Assembly (NCBI RefSeq): GCF_000204645.1
Contig: NC_015422.1
Span: 2,435,001-2,499,000 of the forward strand
Origin: Alicycliphilus denitrificans K601
GTDB lineage: Bacteria; Pseudomonadota; Gammaproteobacteria; Burkholderiales; Burkholderiaceae_C
Length of the DNA stretch: 64,000 nucleotides
Reading direction: 5' to 3'
Positions 40,245 through 51,111 of this stretch are shown one piece after another. The notes beneath the pieces are model-generated. The model did not search any database. It was not told the origin of the DNA and saw nothing but the letters and a program-made list of their open reading frames with translations. Position numbers and translations under genes: made by a program. Numbering within the stretch: position 1 is the first letter of the stretch; each line of letters starts with the position of its first letter.

Positions 40245-41429
40245 TTACATGCGCTCGAAGATGGCGGCGATGCCCTGGCCGCCGCCGATGCACATGGTCA
40301 CGAGCGCGTAGCGGCCCTGGATGCGCTGCAACTCGTGCAGGGCCTTCACGGTGATCAGCGCGCCCGTGGCGCCGATGGGGTGGCCCAGCGAGATGCCCGA
40401 ACCGTTGGGGTTGACCTTGGCCGGGTCCAGGCCCAGGTCGCGCGTGACGGCGCAGGCCTGGGCCGCGAAGGCCTCGTTGGCCTCGATCACGTCCAGGTCC
40501 TTCACCGTGAGGCCCGCCTTCTTGAGCGCCAGCTGCGTGGCGGGCACGGGGCCGATGCCCATGTACTTCGGGTCCACGCCCGCGTGGGCGTAGGCCACCA
40601 GGCGCGCCATGGGCTTGGCGCCGCGCGCCTGGGCGGTCTTGGCCTCCATCAGCACCACGGCCGCTGCCGCGTCGTTGATGCCCGAGGCGTTGCCCGCTGT
40701 CACCGTGCCATTTTCCTTCACGAACACGGGTTTGAGCTTGGCCATGTCCTCCATGGTGGCGCCCGCGCGGAAATGCTCGTCCGTGGCGTAGGCCACCTCG
40801 CCCTTGCGGCTTTTGAGCATCACGGGAACGATCTGGTCCTTGAAGTAGCCCGCCTGGATGGCACGCTCGGCACGGTTGTGGCTCTCCACTGCCAGGCGGT
40901 CCTGCTCCTCGCGCGTGATGCCCCACTTGGCCGCGATGTTCTCGGCCGTCACGCCCATGTGAACGATGTGGAAGGGATCGTGCAAGGCGCCGACCATCAT
41001 GTCGACCATCTTGGTGTCGCCCATGCGCGCGCCAAAGCGCGTGGCAAGGCTGGCGTAGGGCGCGCGGCTCATGTTCTCAGCGCCCGCGCCGATGGCGATG
41101 TCTGCGTCGCCCAGCAGGATGGACTGGCTAGCGCTGACGATGGCCTGCAGGCCCGAGCCGCACAGGCGGTTCACATTGAAGGCGGGCGTGCCCTCTGCGC
41201 AGCCGCCGTTGATGGCAGCAACGCGCGAGAGGTACATGTCCTTGGGCTCGGTGTTTACCACATGGCCGAAGACCACGTGGCCCACGTCCTGGCCCTGCAC
41301 GCTGGCGCGAGCCAGCGATTCGCGCACCACGGTGGCGCCGAGTTCGGTGGGGGGGACATCCTTGAGGCTGCCACCAAAGGTGCCGATGGCGGTGCGCACG
41401 GCGCTGACGACGACGACTTCTCGGGACAT
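40245..41429 (-). CDS. Acetyl-CoA acetyltransferase (thiolase), BktB-like
   Basis: A 394-residue thiolase. The nucleophilic cysteine is in NRLCGSGLQAIVSA and the catalytic His in NPNGSGISLGHPIGATGA. The C-terminal cysteine is in MCIGGGQG. The start is MSREVVVVSAVRTAIGTFGG. It catalyses reversible acyl-CoA plus acetyl-CoA condensation, for beta-oxidation or polyhydroxyalkanoate precursors. No phaB or phaC lies nearby, so its pathway is unclear. BktB and PhaA types are hard to separate by eye. Confidence 0.93.
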   Translation of the reverse strand: MSREVVVVSAVRTAIGTFGGSLKDVPPTELGATVVRESLARASVQGQDVGHVVFGHVVNTEPKDMYLSRVAAINGGCAEGTPAFNVNRLCGSGLQAIVSASQSILLGDADIAIGAGAENMSRAPYASLATRFGARMGDTKMVDMMVGALHDPFHIVHMGVTAENIAAKWGITREEQDRLAVESHNRAERAIQAGYFKDQIVPVMLKSRKGEVAYATDEHFRAGATMEDMAKLKPVFVKENGTVTAGNASGINDAAAAVVLMEAKTAQARGAKPMARLVAYAHAGVDPKYMGIGPVPATQLALKKAGLTVKDLDVIEANEAFAAQACAVTRDLGLDPAKVNPNGSGISLGHPIGATGALITVKALHELQRIQGRYALVTMCIGGGQGIAAIFERM

Positions 41430-41452
41430 GGTTTTCTCCTGCGGTGGTTGGT

Positions 41453-41515
41453 TTGAAGTGAAATCGGGCTCTAACGCCCTATGGGTAAGCGCTGACAGCT
41501 ATTAAATGGATAGTG
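41453..41515 (-). repeat. Dispersed hairpin repeat, copy F
   Basis: The reverse complement carries AATAGCTGTCAGCGCTTACC, a loop and AGAGCCCGATTTCACTTC, matching core, arm and tail. It lies between the thiolase gene and the SDR stop codon. Confidence 0.8.
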
Positions 41516-41537
41516 AATGCGTCGATGGCCCTGCGGC

Positions 41538-42308
41538 TCAGGCATCGCGCACGTCGGCCACGGGGTTGCTGCCGAAGTCCGGGCGCTGCAGCCATGCGAG
41601 CACGCGGGCTGCGGCAGCGGCCGGCGCGGTGAGCATGCCGCCCGTCTTGAGGGAGGCAAAGTTCTGCACGTCCGGAAAGTCGGCCGGGTTGGCGCCGCGC
41701 AGCTGGACCTGCATGTCGGTGTCGATCACACCGGGTGCCAGCGAGCATACCTTGGCGCCATGGGGCTTGGAGGCCTCGTCCAGCGCCAGGCAGCGCGTGA
41801 AGTGGTCCATGCCCGCCTTGGCCGCGCAGTAGCTGGCCTGCGAGGCCATGGCGCGCCGGCCCAGGCCCGAGGAAATGTTGAGCACCTTGCGCGGGATGGC
41901 GCCCCAGGCCTCGGTCGCGCCCAGGAAGGCGGCCGTGAGCAGCATCGGCGCCTCCAGCCCCACGCGCAGGGCGTTGGCCAGGCCGGCCATGTCCTGCGCG
42001 CTGGTGCAGGCAGACAGCGGCGCGATGCGCGGAATCACGCCCGCGTTGTTGATCAGCGTGGCGCCGGCATAGCGCCCGGCGGGCTGCGCGGCCAGCCAAG
42101 CATGCAGCTGCTGCGCTGCCTGCGTCGCCTGCGACAGGTCCACCGTCCATTGCTCCAGCACGGCACCAGCGGGTGCGCCGGTGGTCAGTTCCGGCTGGGT
42201 GTGGCGCGCCATGCAGACCAGGGTGTGGCCCGGCTGCAGCAGTTGCCGGGCCATAGCCAAGCCCATGCCGCGCGAGGCACCGGTGAGGATGTAAAGCTGT
42301 TGCGTCAT
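41538..42308 (-). CDS. Short-chain dehydrogenase/reductase, benzil reductase-like
   Basis: A 256-residue classical SDR. It has the NADP-binding motif TGASRGMGLAMARQL at the N-terminus, NNAG in LINNAGVIPRI and the catalytic Ser-Tyr-Lys in ISSGLG and SYCAAKAG. The overall pattern resembles the YueD/sepiapterin reductase-like group that reduces diketones. The physiological substrate is unknown. It is cytoplasmic and complete. It lies 33 nt downstream of the pseudouridine synthase gene. Confidence 0.87.
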   Translation of the reverse strand: MTQQLYILTGASRGMGLAMARQLLQPGHTLVCMARHTQPELTTGAPAGAVLEQWTVDLSQATQAAQQLHAWLAAQPAGRYAGATLINNAGVIPRIAPLSACTSAQDMAGLANALRVGLEAPMLLTAAFLGATEAWGAIPRKVLNISSGLGRRAMASQASYCAAKAGMDHFTRCLALDEASKPHGAKVCSLAPGVIDTDMQVQLRGANPADFPDVQNFASLKTGGMLTAPAAAAARVLAWLQRPDFGSNPVADVRDA

Positions 42309-42341
42309 GGCGCCATGGTAGCCGCCCGGGGCGGCCGACTT

Positions 42342-43008
42342 TCAAAACGGCGGCTGCGAGGCGAAGGCGCACCAGCCGCCGTGCAGCGGATGCCCAAACC
42401 CGAGCGCGCAGGCATGCAGCAGCAGGCGCGGCGCGCGGGCCTGGGTGGCCGCGTCGGCGTACAGCGCGTCTCCCAGTATCGGATGGCCCAGGGCCGCCAG
42501 GTGCACGCGCAACTGATGCGTGCGGCCGGTCACGGGTTCGAGCTCCACGCGCGTCGTGCCGCCGGCCTCGTCGTGCGCCAGCACGCGCCAGCGCGTGAGG
42601 CTGGCCTGGCCGCGTCCGGCGTCTACCACGCGCAGCGGGCGGCGCTCCCAGTCGGCGGCGATGGGCAGGGCAATTTCGCTCCATTCGCCGGCGCTGCCGC
42701 GGGCGGGGCGCAGCAGGCCCGCCACCACGGCTTGGTAGCGCTTGTGCACGAGGCGCTGTGCGAAGGCATGGCTGAGCGCGCGCTGCATCGCGCCGCCCCG
42801 GGCCATGAGCACCAGGCCCGAGGTGGGCTGGTCCAGCCGGTGCACGATGAGCGCGTCGGGCCACAGGGCCTGCGCGCGCGTGCTTAAGGAGTCCTGCTTG
42901 TCCGGCCCGCGCCCGGGCACGCACAGCAGGCCGGCCGGCTTGTCCAGCACCAGCAGCGTGTCGTCGGCATGCACATGATCGACGCCGGCGTGCGCGGCGC
43001 GGGGCGGG

Positions 43009-43019
<11 letters not shown>
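42342..43019 (-). CDS. RluA-family pseudouridine synthase
   Basis: A 225-residue RluA-type enzyme. The catalytic aspartate is in HRLDQPTSGLVLMAR near residue 65, and the C-terminal motif VTGRTHQLRVHLAALGHPI is present. There is no S4 domain, so it belongs to the short RluA/TruC branch, which modifies 23S rRNA and/or tRNA. The ATG at 43019 overlaps the end of the histidine kinase gene by 11 nt. The first 15 residues look variable, so the true start could be slightly later. Confidence 0.88.
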
Positions 43020-45177
<2,158 letters not shown>

Positions 45178-45222
45178 GACGGCGGTGATGGAGTGGACGG
45201 CAGGCCGCCTGCCAGTGTACGG

Positions 45223-45621
45223 TCAGCGCACCGAGAGCAGCTCCACCTCGAAATGCAGGGTCGCGTTGGGCGGGATCACGCCGCCTGCGCCGCGCTCGCC
45301 ATAGGCGATGGAGGCGGGGCAGGTCAGGCGCGCCTTGCCGCCGGGCTTCATGCGCTGCAGCCCCTCGGTCCAGCAGGGGATCACGCGGTTCAGTGGAAAC
45401 TCCGTGGCTTGGCCGCGCTTGTACGAACTGTCGAACTCCTTGCCGTCGGCGAACGTGCCGCGGTAGTGCACCCTGACCGTGTCGGTGGCCTTGGGCGCCG
45501 TGCCGCTGCCTTCCTTGAGTGATTCGTAGATGAGGCCGCTGCTGGTGGTGACCGGGGCTGCCTGGGCAAAGGCAGCGGGGGCCAGGGCGAGGCTGGCGAG
45601 CACGGGGAAGAGAAAGCGCAT
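45223..45621 (-). CDS. FKBP-type peptidyl-prolyl isomerase, periplasmic
   Basis: A 132-residue protein with a signal peptide (FLFPVLASLALAPAAFAQA) and a complete FKBP domain (VRVHYRGTFADGKEFDSSY, FPLNRVIPCWTEGL, AYGERGAGGVIPPNATL). It catalyses proline cis-trans isomerisation in folding of exported proteins. The usual GW in the VIPGW motif is CW here, a mild change. The gene stands alone between the hybrid kinase and a 279-nt intergenic region. Confidence 0.91.
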   Translation of the reverse strand: MRFLFPVLASLALAPAAFAQAAPVTTSSGLIYESLKEGSGTAPKATDTVRVHYRGTFADGKEFDSSYKRGQATEFPLNRVIPCWTEGLQRMKPGGKARLTCPASIAYGERGAGGVIPPNATLHFEVELLSVR

Positions 45622-45900
45622 GGGAGGCTCTGCAAATGGAACGAGGGCACGATGGTAGGGCCTTCGGGGCCGGCTCCCGGGGAAGCACGGCTCATGTTCC
45701 AGGCGCCGAGGCTGCGGAGCTTCGTGGATTTCGCCTCTTATTTGTGGTAGTTTCCAAAAGTCAGCTCGGTAACACGGAGGGGTCCACTATGCTGCATTCG
45801 GGCGTTCCGGTGTAATTTGCTTACCGTGTATGGCAGGTCTTTACGGACCTTACGTTTTTGAATGTGTGCCAGCACACACGACAGTCTGAAGGAGGTCCGC
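45622..45900. promoter_or_regulatory. Intergenic region upstream of the response regulator
   Basis: This 279-nt gap between divergent genes is AT-richer than its surroundings after 45740. It contains two small inverted repeats: AGGTC/GACCT around 45835-45850, and TGTGTG/CACACA around 45863-45878. The strong Shine-Dalgarno GAAGGAGG at 45888-45895 serves the downstream gene. The repeats could be operators, but no known consensus fits. Confidence 0.35.
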
Positions 45901-46695
45901 ATGCTGAATTCGAAAGAAGCCAACGGCACCAGCCCTTCGGCCCCGGAAGGTGATCCGCCACCGGTCTCGGGGCAGTTCGCGGTGCTCCAGAACCCGCCAT
46001 CCATGTGGCCGGACTTCATGACCGGGCAGGTCGAGAAGCCGGTGCGCGTGCTGCTCGTGGATGACGACGCGCACATGCGCCGCGTGATCGCCCAGGAACT
46101 GATGGCGGACCAGCGCACCCTGCTGGTGGCGCAGGCCGCGAGCGTGCGCGAGGGCCGCAAGGCGATCAAGCAGCACGAGTTCGACGTCATGCTGGTGGAC
46201 CTGAACCTGGGCGATGGAGAGGGCTTTCAGCTCATCGACTACATGAAGTCCATCCGGCCCGCGGCCGAAGCCGTGATCATCTCCATCATGGAGAACGACG
46301 ATCAGGTGCTGCATGCATTCGAGCTGGGCGCGACGGGTTACCTCGTCAAGAACTCCTGGTTCGGCAGCTATCCGCAGGCCGTGTTGCAGGTGGCCAACGG
46401 CGGCGCGTCCATCACGCCCCATCTGGCCCGGCGGCTGCTGCAGCGGTTCGACCGCGCCGCGGCCCCGGCCACCCATGAGCAACAGCAGGACGAACGGGAG
46501 ACGGAGCGACTGTCGCAGCGCGAGAAGGAGGTGCTGCGCATGGTCGCCAGCGGCTACACCAGCGCCGAGATCGGCACCCGCCTGCTCATTAGCAGCCTCA
46601 CGGTGAATACGCACATCAAGAACATCTACCGCAAGCTCCAGGTGCGCACGCGCGCCCAGGCGGTGCGCTTCGCGTCGCTGCGGGGCCTGTTCTGA
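45901..46695 (+). CDS. NarL/LuxR-type response regulator
   Basis: A 264-residue regulator. After a variable 45-residue leader comes a receiver domain (VRVLLVDDDAHMRR, phospho-Asp in VMLVDLNLGDGEG, Lys in TGYLVKNSW). A LuxR/GerE HTH follows (LSQREKEVLRMVASGYTSAEIG). The ATG at 45901 has GAAGGAGG five nt upstream; an upstream in-frame start at 45862 has no such site. It precedes a HisKA_3 kinase, so the pair forms a two-component system. The signal is not known. Confidence 0.9.
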   Translation: MLNSKEANGTSPSAPEGDPPPVSGQFAVLQNPPSMWPDFMTGQVEKPVRVLLVDDDAHMRRVIAQELMADQRTLLVAQAASVREGRKAIKQHEFDVMLVDLNLGDGEGFQLIDYMKSIRPAAEAVIISIMENDDQVLHAFELGATGYLVKNSWFGSYPQAVLQVANGGASITPHLARRLLQRFDRAAAPATHEQQQDERETERLSQREKEVLRMVASGYTSAEIGTRLLISSLTVNTHIKNIYRKLQVRTRAQAVRFASLRGLF

Positions 46696-46759
46696 CCGGA
46701 ATCTCTGGAGCGCGCAGGGCGGGAGGCCCTGCATGCCGCGGATAACAAAAAAGGAAACC

Positions 46760-47593
46760 ATGTTTCGCACGCGTCCACCGGCGTATGCATTGGCCTGTGC
46801 AGCCCTGTGTCTCATGCAACTGGTGGTGAATGTGCTGCTGGTGGCCTATGCCGGCCGGTTCGTGCCCGAGACCGCCCTGCGCTGGCAGATCTTCAGCCTG
46901 GCCATCACTTTCGTGCTGGGGGTCTTGATCCTGCTGCAGGTGCCGCGGGCGCTGCAGTGGCGCCCGCGGCGCAGCATCCGCCCGAGCCGCGAGCTCAAGA
47001 TAGAGCGCCAGCGCATCGCGCGCGACCTGCACGACCAGGTCGGCTCGCAGCTCGTGCATGCCATGGCCCTGGTGGACGGCGGCTCGCCGGCCATGCGGCC
47101 GCTGCTGCAGGCGCTGGAGCATTGCCTGCTGGACCTGCGGCTGCTGGTCGATTCCATGGATGGCGACGACGACGCGCTGTCCGACCGTCTGGCACGCCTG
47201 CGCCACCGCATCCAGCCGGTGCTGGACCACCGCGGCATCGCGCTCGATTGGAACGTGATGCCGGCCGGCGAGGTGCCCATGCCCGTGGGCCTGCCCGCGC
47301 GGGAGCTCACCGCCATCGTCCAGGAGGCGCTGAGCAACGTGCTGCAGCATGCGTCGGCCACGGCCGTGTCGATCAGCCTGGAGCCTGTCCGGACGGCCGA
47401 GGGCGATGCCTGGCGGCTGCGGGTCGCGGACAACGGCAAGGGCCTTGCGACCCCCGAGCCCACGGGGCATGAGGCGGGCCATGGCATCGCGGGCATGCGG
47501 CTGCGCGCATCCAGGGCCGGGGGGGTGCTGGAACTACTGCCTTCCGCCGAGCAGGGCCTGTGCGTGCAGGTCACGCTGCCCGTGCGCCGTTGA
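46760..47593 (+). CDS. NarX/DesK-type sensor histidine kinase
   Basis: A 277-residue kinase with two membrane helices (about residues 8-30 and 40-60) and almost no extracytoplasmic loop. A HisKA_3 domain has phospho-His in ARDLHDQVGSQLVHAMAL. The HATPase domain has EALSNVLQHA, DNGKG and GHGIAGMRLRA. It lacks a periplasmic sensor domain, so it probably senses a membrane or internal cue. The ATG at 46760 has AAGGAA six nt upstream. It is downstream of the response regulator, the reverse of the most common order. Confidence 0.88.
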   Translation: MFRTRPPAYALACAALCLMQLVVNVLLVAYAGRFVPETALRWQIFSLAITFVLGVLILLQVPRALQWRPRRSIRPSRELKIERQRIARDLHDQVGSQLVHAMALVDGGSPAMRPLLQALEHCLLDLRLLVDSMDGDDDALSDRLARLRHRIQPVLDHRGIALDWNVMPAGEVPMPVGLPARELTAIVQEALSNVLQHASATAVSISLEPVRTAEGDAWRLRVADNGKGLATPEPTGHEAGHGIAGMRLRASRAGGVLELLPSAEQGLCVQVTLPVRR

Positions 47594-47690
47594 GCCGGTG
47601 CGGCGTGTAGGAAAATTGCTGCCCAGGCGGGCCTGCGGCCCGCTGGATCCGCCGGTGGCGGTCCATCGAAGACGGAATGAAGGGATGCAG

Positions 47691-48272
47691 ATGAGATTCT
47701 TGTGGCTCTCGGGCGCGCTGCTCGCAGCGGTTCTTGCGGGTTGCGCGGGCTCGCAACGGCTGGTTCCCAAGGTCGAGCAGGGGCAGGCGGAAGGCGGGGC
47801 CAAGACGGTGACGGTGGCATCCGAAAGCGTGGCCTGCTCGCGGCCGCAGTGCCCCGTGCTGGCGGCCGCATGGACCAGCGCCAAGGCCGGCCAGGCGGTG
47901 CTGACCGTGGGTCTGCCCTACCAGAAGGCCGAGGTGACGGGAGCGGACTTCCACTTCGGCGGCAGCCAGACGGTGCACGTGCGCTCGCGCTCGCGTGCCG
48001 ATGCCCCGGCCCTGGGCTTTCCCGCCACCGCTTTCGACGTGCCCCTGGGCCTGATCGGCCAGATCGCCTATGCGCCGCGCAGCTGGGTGCGCGTGCACAC
48101 GGCCGACGGGCGCAGCGTGGACGAGACGCTCAACAGCGGCGATCAACGCGGCAGGGCCGTGGAGGCGATGAGCTACTTCCTCGCCGCCGTGGAGTCCGCC
48201 AGCGGCAAGGCGATCGACGTCGAAGGCAACCGCGGCGGCCTGCTGGAGCGCCTGGGCGGGGGCAACAAGTAG
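47691..48272 (+). CDS. Predicted lipoprotein of unknown function
   Basis: A 193-residue protein with a lipobox at LLAAVLAGCAGS, so the mature protein starts at the cysteine near residue 17 and is membrane-anchored. The remainder has no domain I recognise. It includes QTVHVRSRSRADAPALGF and a weakly amphipathic C-terminus (ESASGKAIDVEG). The ATG at 47691 has AAGGGA upstream; 47685 is in frame two codons earlier. It follows the sensor kinase by about 100 nt and may or may not share its transcript. Confidence 0.75.
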   Translation: MRFLWLSGALLAAVLAGCAGSQRLVPKVEQGQAEGGAKTVTVASESVACSRPQCPVLAAAWTSAKAGQAVLTVGLPYQKAEVTGADFHFGGSQTVHVRSRSRADAPALGFPATAFDVPLGLIGQIAYAPRSWVRVHTADGRSVDETLNSGDQRGRAVEAMSYFLAAVESASGKAIDVEGNRGGLLERLGGGNK

Positions 48273-48279
48273 GCCCCGG

Positions 48280-49116
48280 TCATGGGGCGGGGCGTGCCGG
48301 GCCGGTGATCTGCGCCAGGTGGTGGGCCAGCGTGGCGGCCGACAGCTCGCCCGCGCGCACGGCGACCAGCCGGCCCCGGCCGTCATAGAACAGCGTGGTG
48401 GGCAGGGCCTTGTATCCCAGCGTCCGGCCCAGCTGCGCGGGCGTGTCCAGCAGCACATCGGCGGCGGGCAGGCCCTGCCGCGCAGCAAAGCGCGCCACGG
48501 TTTCGGGCGGCTCCCCCTGGTTGACCCACAGGAAGCGCACCTGCCCGTGCGCCTGGCGGGCCTGCAGCAGCACCGGCATTTCGCGCCGGCACGGCGGGCA
48601 CCAGCTGGCCCAGAGGTTGACGACCACGGGTTGCCCGCGCAGGTCTGCCGGTGCGACGCTGCCCGCGTCCAGCGCCACGCCGCGCCAGGTGGGCAGGTCT
48701 GCCGCGCCGGGCGCGGCCGTGGCTCGCAGCAGTGCCAGGCCCGTGAGCCATGCCGCAACGAACATGGCCAGGCCCGACGCCAGCGGCCGGCGCCAGGGGC
48801 TGCGCCACAGCCACAGAACGGCCACGTAGAGCAGGGCGGCCCCCAGGCCGGCCCAGGGCTGCCAGCCGCCGTCGCGGATGTCGGGCACCGACCAGGGGGC
48901 CGCGGCATATTCGGCCGGGTAGCCCAGCACGAAGCCCAGGCGCGCGGCCAGCAGCGCGGCCAGCGTGAGCCGCCAGCCATGCGGGCCGGGTGCAAGTCCG
49001 CTGCGCGCCGACAGGCGCTCATGCACCAGGTTGCCCAGCTGCCAGGCGGCCAGCAGGATGAGCAGCGTCCAGGGCAGCGCCAGGGGGCCGAGCTGCAGCA
49101 TGCGTTCCATGGGCAT
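48280..49116 (-). CDS. Lgt-like membrane domain fused to TlpA-type thioredoxin
   Basis: A 278-residue protein. The first 135 residues hold about four membrane helices and a pattern reminiscent of prolipoprotein diacylglyceryl transferase (ALLAARLGFVLGYPAEYAAAP and GGWQPWAGLGAAL). Residues about 145-275 are a TlpA/ResA-type thioredoxin domain with the redox motif WCPPC at 172-176 and the cis-proline segment KALPTTLFYD. It should reduce or isomerise disulfides on the periplasmic side, as in cytochrome c maturation. A TTG at 49119 is an alternative start. The Lgt-like resemblance is by eye only. Confidence 0.82.
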   Translation of the reverse strand: MPMERMLQLGPLALPWTLLILLAAWQLGNLVHERLSARSGLAPGPHGWRLTLAALLAARLGFVLGYPAEYAAAPWSVPDIRDGGWQPWAGLGAALLYVAVLWLWRSPWRRPLASGLAMFVAAWLTGLALLRATAAPGAADLPTWRGVALDAGSVAPADLRGQPVVVNLWASWCPPCRREMPVLLQARQAHGQVRFLWVNQGEPPETVARFAARQGLPAADVLLDTPAQLGRTLGYKALPTTLFYDGRGRLVAVRAGELSAATLAHHLAQITGPARPAP

Positions 49117-49336
49117 CAACCGGGGGCCGGCTGCGCCGACGCACTTGCGCCAGCGCTGGCCGCCAGGGCGTTGCCTTTTGCGATGAGGATGTGCATGGGC
49201 GTCAATTGAAACGGCCGATTCTAAGAATCCGGCCCCTGCCGTGGCATATGGGGAGCTTCCAGGGCAAGCGGGCCATGCGCGGCATGGATAAGGACTGTTG
49301 CCGGCAGGGCGAAACCGAGGCGCTACAGTGGAGCGT

Positions 49337-49960
49337 ATGCAAGCACCGCAACAGTCGCCCGCAGGCGTGGAGCCTGCGGCGCCCCTCCTTCAGCACCATC
49401 TGTTCTTCGCCGTGCTGCCCGACGCCGCGGCGGCGCACGCGGCGGCCGATCTGGCGCAGTCGCTCATCGCGCGCCACGACCTGCAGGCGCAGGTGCGGGC
49501 GCAGCGCCTGCACGCCACTCTGCTGTCGCTGGGCTGGGAGGCCGCACTGTCCGAGCGCCACCTGGCATGGGCGCGCGCCGCGGCGGCGCGGGTGCGGGCG
49601 CCGTCGTTCCAGCTGCGCTTCGACCGCGTGCTGAGCTTTGCGCGTGCGCCGCGGGCCAAGCGCCCCTGCGTGCTGTGCGGGCCTGCCGATGGGCACCCGG
49701 GCTTCCTGCACCTGTACGAGGCGCTGCACGCGCAGCTGTGGTCCCAGGTGCCGGGGCTGCAGGGCGTGCCGCAGGCGCCGCGCATCACGCCGCACATGAC
49801 GCTGTGCTACAGCCGCCAGGCCGTGCCCGAGCAGGCCGTGCCGCCCCTGGCCTGGACGGTGGACCGCTTCGTGCTGCTGCACAACGTACGCGGATCGAGT
49901 GGGCCTTACGAGGTGCTGGGCGAGTGGCCCCTGGGCCCGACGACGCTATTTGAAACATAG
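49337..49960 (+). CDS. thpR: 2'-5' RNA ligase/cyclic phosphodiesterase family (ThpR)
   Basis: A 207-residue 2H phosphoesterase-fold protein. The two HxTL motifs are HATL (residues 59-62) and HMTL (154-157), spaced as in ThpR. These enzymes hydrolyse 2',3'-cyclic phosphates of RNA and can ligate 2'-5' in vitro. The ATG at 49337 was preferred over a TTG at 49298 because it follows a purine-rich GTGGAG. Repeat copy G overlaps the stop codon. Confidence 0.88.
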   Translation: MQAPQQSPAGVEPAAPLLQHHLFFAVLPDAAAAHAAADLAQSLIARHDLQAQVRAQRLHATLLSLGWEAALSERHLAWARAAAARVRAPSFQLRFDRVLSFARAPRAKRPCVLCGPADGHPGFLHLYEALHAQLWSQVPGLQGVPQAPRITPHMTLCYSRQAVPEQAVPPLAWTVDRFVLLHNVRGSSGPYEVLGEWPLGPTTLFET

Positions 49961-50010
49961 CTGCCAACGCTTCATGCATGGGCGGTTGAGCCCATTTTGA
50001 TGAGAATTTC
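49956..50010 (+). repeat. Dispersed hairpin repeat, copy G
   Basis: Core ACATAGCTGCCAACGCTTCA, a diverged arm, then TTGAGCCCATTTTGATGAG. It begins within the last codons of thpR and lies in the thpR/hypothetical-gene gap. Confidence 0.75.
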
Positions 50011-50034
50011 GCGCCGCGCCTGCGGCCATGCCCG

Positions 50035-50514
50035 TCAGTGGGGCAGCTTGACGGCCTTCCAGCCGCTGTGGTCGAAGTACCTGCCGTAGGCGTTGGAGGC
50101 CTTGGCCACTTGAACCACGCCCGCGGCACGCTTGTTCTCGCCCTGCTTGCCCTGGGCTGCCTCGGCGCCGGCCATCAGGTCGGCCACGATGATGTGCAGC
50201 TGGGCGTCGGCTTCGGGGGGCAGCTTGCAGTTTTCCACCATGTAGGCGACCTGCTGGTTGATGGCGTTGACGAAGGCGTCGTAGTCGGCCTGCGTGGCCT
50301 TGCCCGCGTGGGCCGCGGGCAGGATCTGCGTGACCGATCCGTGAATGGCCGTCATGGCCTTGCGCAGCGGCGCGTCGGTGCCCCATTTCCTGCCGGCATT
50401 GAGCTGCAATTGGTGGGTCTCGGCGCCGCCGCCGTGGTCGTGCGCGGTGGCGGCCGTGGCGGCCAGGGGAGAGGCCAGGGCGGCGGCCAGCAGCAGTGCG
50501 GTGAAGGTGTTCAC
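50035..50514 (-). CDS. Predicted periplasmic protein of unknown function
   Basis: A 159-residue protein with a signal peptide (LLLAAALASPLAATAATA) followed by HDHGGGAETHQ, a possible metal-binding segment, and a helical domain. It contains LNAGRKWGTDAPLRKAM, a pattern seen in small periplasmic proteins of Comamonadaceae and pseudomonads (some called DnrO-like); that link is weak. It is minus-strand and follows the Spy-like/anti-sigma/sigma cluster by about 125 nt. It may be part of the same envelope response. Confidence 0.65.
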   Translation of the reverse strand: MNTFTALLLAAALASPLAATAATAHDHGGGAETHQLQLNAGRKWGTDAPLRKAMTAIHGSVTQILPAAHAGKATQADYDAFVNAINQQVAYMVENCKLPPEADAQLHIIVADLMAGAEAAQGKQGENKRAAGVVQVAKASNAYGRYFDHSGWKAVKLPH

Positions 50515-50640
50515 GAGAAAGCTCCGTTGAAGATCGAACCATGCAAGGCGGCCGTGCGCGGGTGGCGTGGCTGCCTTGCAGTCTTCAACGAAGGGCGCGC
50601 AGAAATGTTCCGTCTGCTTCGCATCTTCGGTGCGGGCACC

Positions 50641-51111
50641 TCATTTGCGGTGCAGCAGTTCCTCCTCGGTCGCCTCCCCGGCGTAGCGGCCCAGCAGCAG
50701 CTGCAGCAGCCGCTCGCGCTGCTCCTCATGAAGCAGCGCGCGCTCGGCCAGCAGCTGGGCGATCACGCGCTGCTGCTGCGCGGCCTGCAGGTGGGCAATG
50801 GCGGCCTGCTCGGCGTCGATGGCCGCGCGGTCCGGCGTGGCCGCGAAGATGTGGCGCACCAGGGCCTCGCGGTGGCGGCGTATGTCACCCCAGTTGGCCG
50901 ACAGGTCGTGCAGGAAGGGCGCCTCCAGCCCGTCCCAGCGCGCGCGCTGCTCGGGCGTGAGCGCAAGATAGTCGGGCAGGTGCACGGCCGGCGCCGCCGT
51001 GCCTTGGGGAGGGGCCACGAGGGCGGGGCGCAGTACCAGCGCCGCGATAACGCCCAGGTTGAGCGCCAGCGAGACGGCCAGCAGGGCGCGGGTCCAGGCG
51101 GGGTATTTCAT
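50641..51111 (-). CDS. Spy/CpxP/ZraP-type periplasmic protein, membrane anchored
   Basis: A 156-residue protein with one N-terminal membrane helix (ALLAVSLALNLGVIAALVL) and a helical periplasmic part rich in Glu, Arg, Gln and Ala. YLALTPEQRARWDGLEAPF is the LTPEQ motif typical of this heavy-metal-resistance/refolding family. Such proteins act as chaperones or sensors of envelope stress. The ATG at 51111 overlaps the anti-sigma stop by 4 nt. It is the third gene of the sigma operon; it could modulate the sigma factor in the manner of known ECF/metal systems (inference). Confidence 0.83.
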   Translation of the reverse strand: MKYPAWTRALLAVSLALNLGVIAALVLRPALVAPPQGTAAPAVHLPDYLALTPEQRARWDGLEAPFLHDLSANWGDIRRHREALVRHIFAATPDRAAIDAEQAAIAHLQAAQQQRVIAQLLAERALLHEEQRERLLQLLLGRYAGEATEEELLHRK

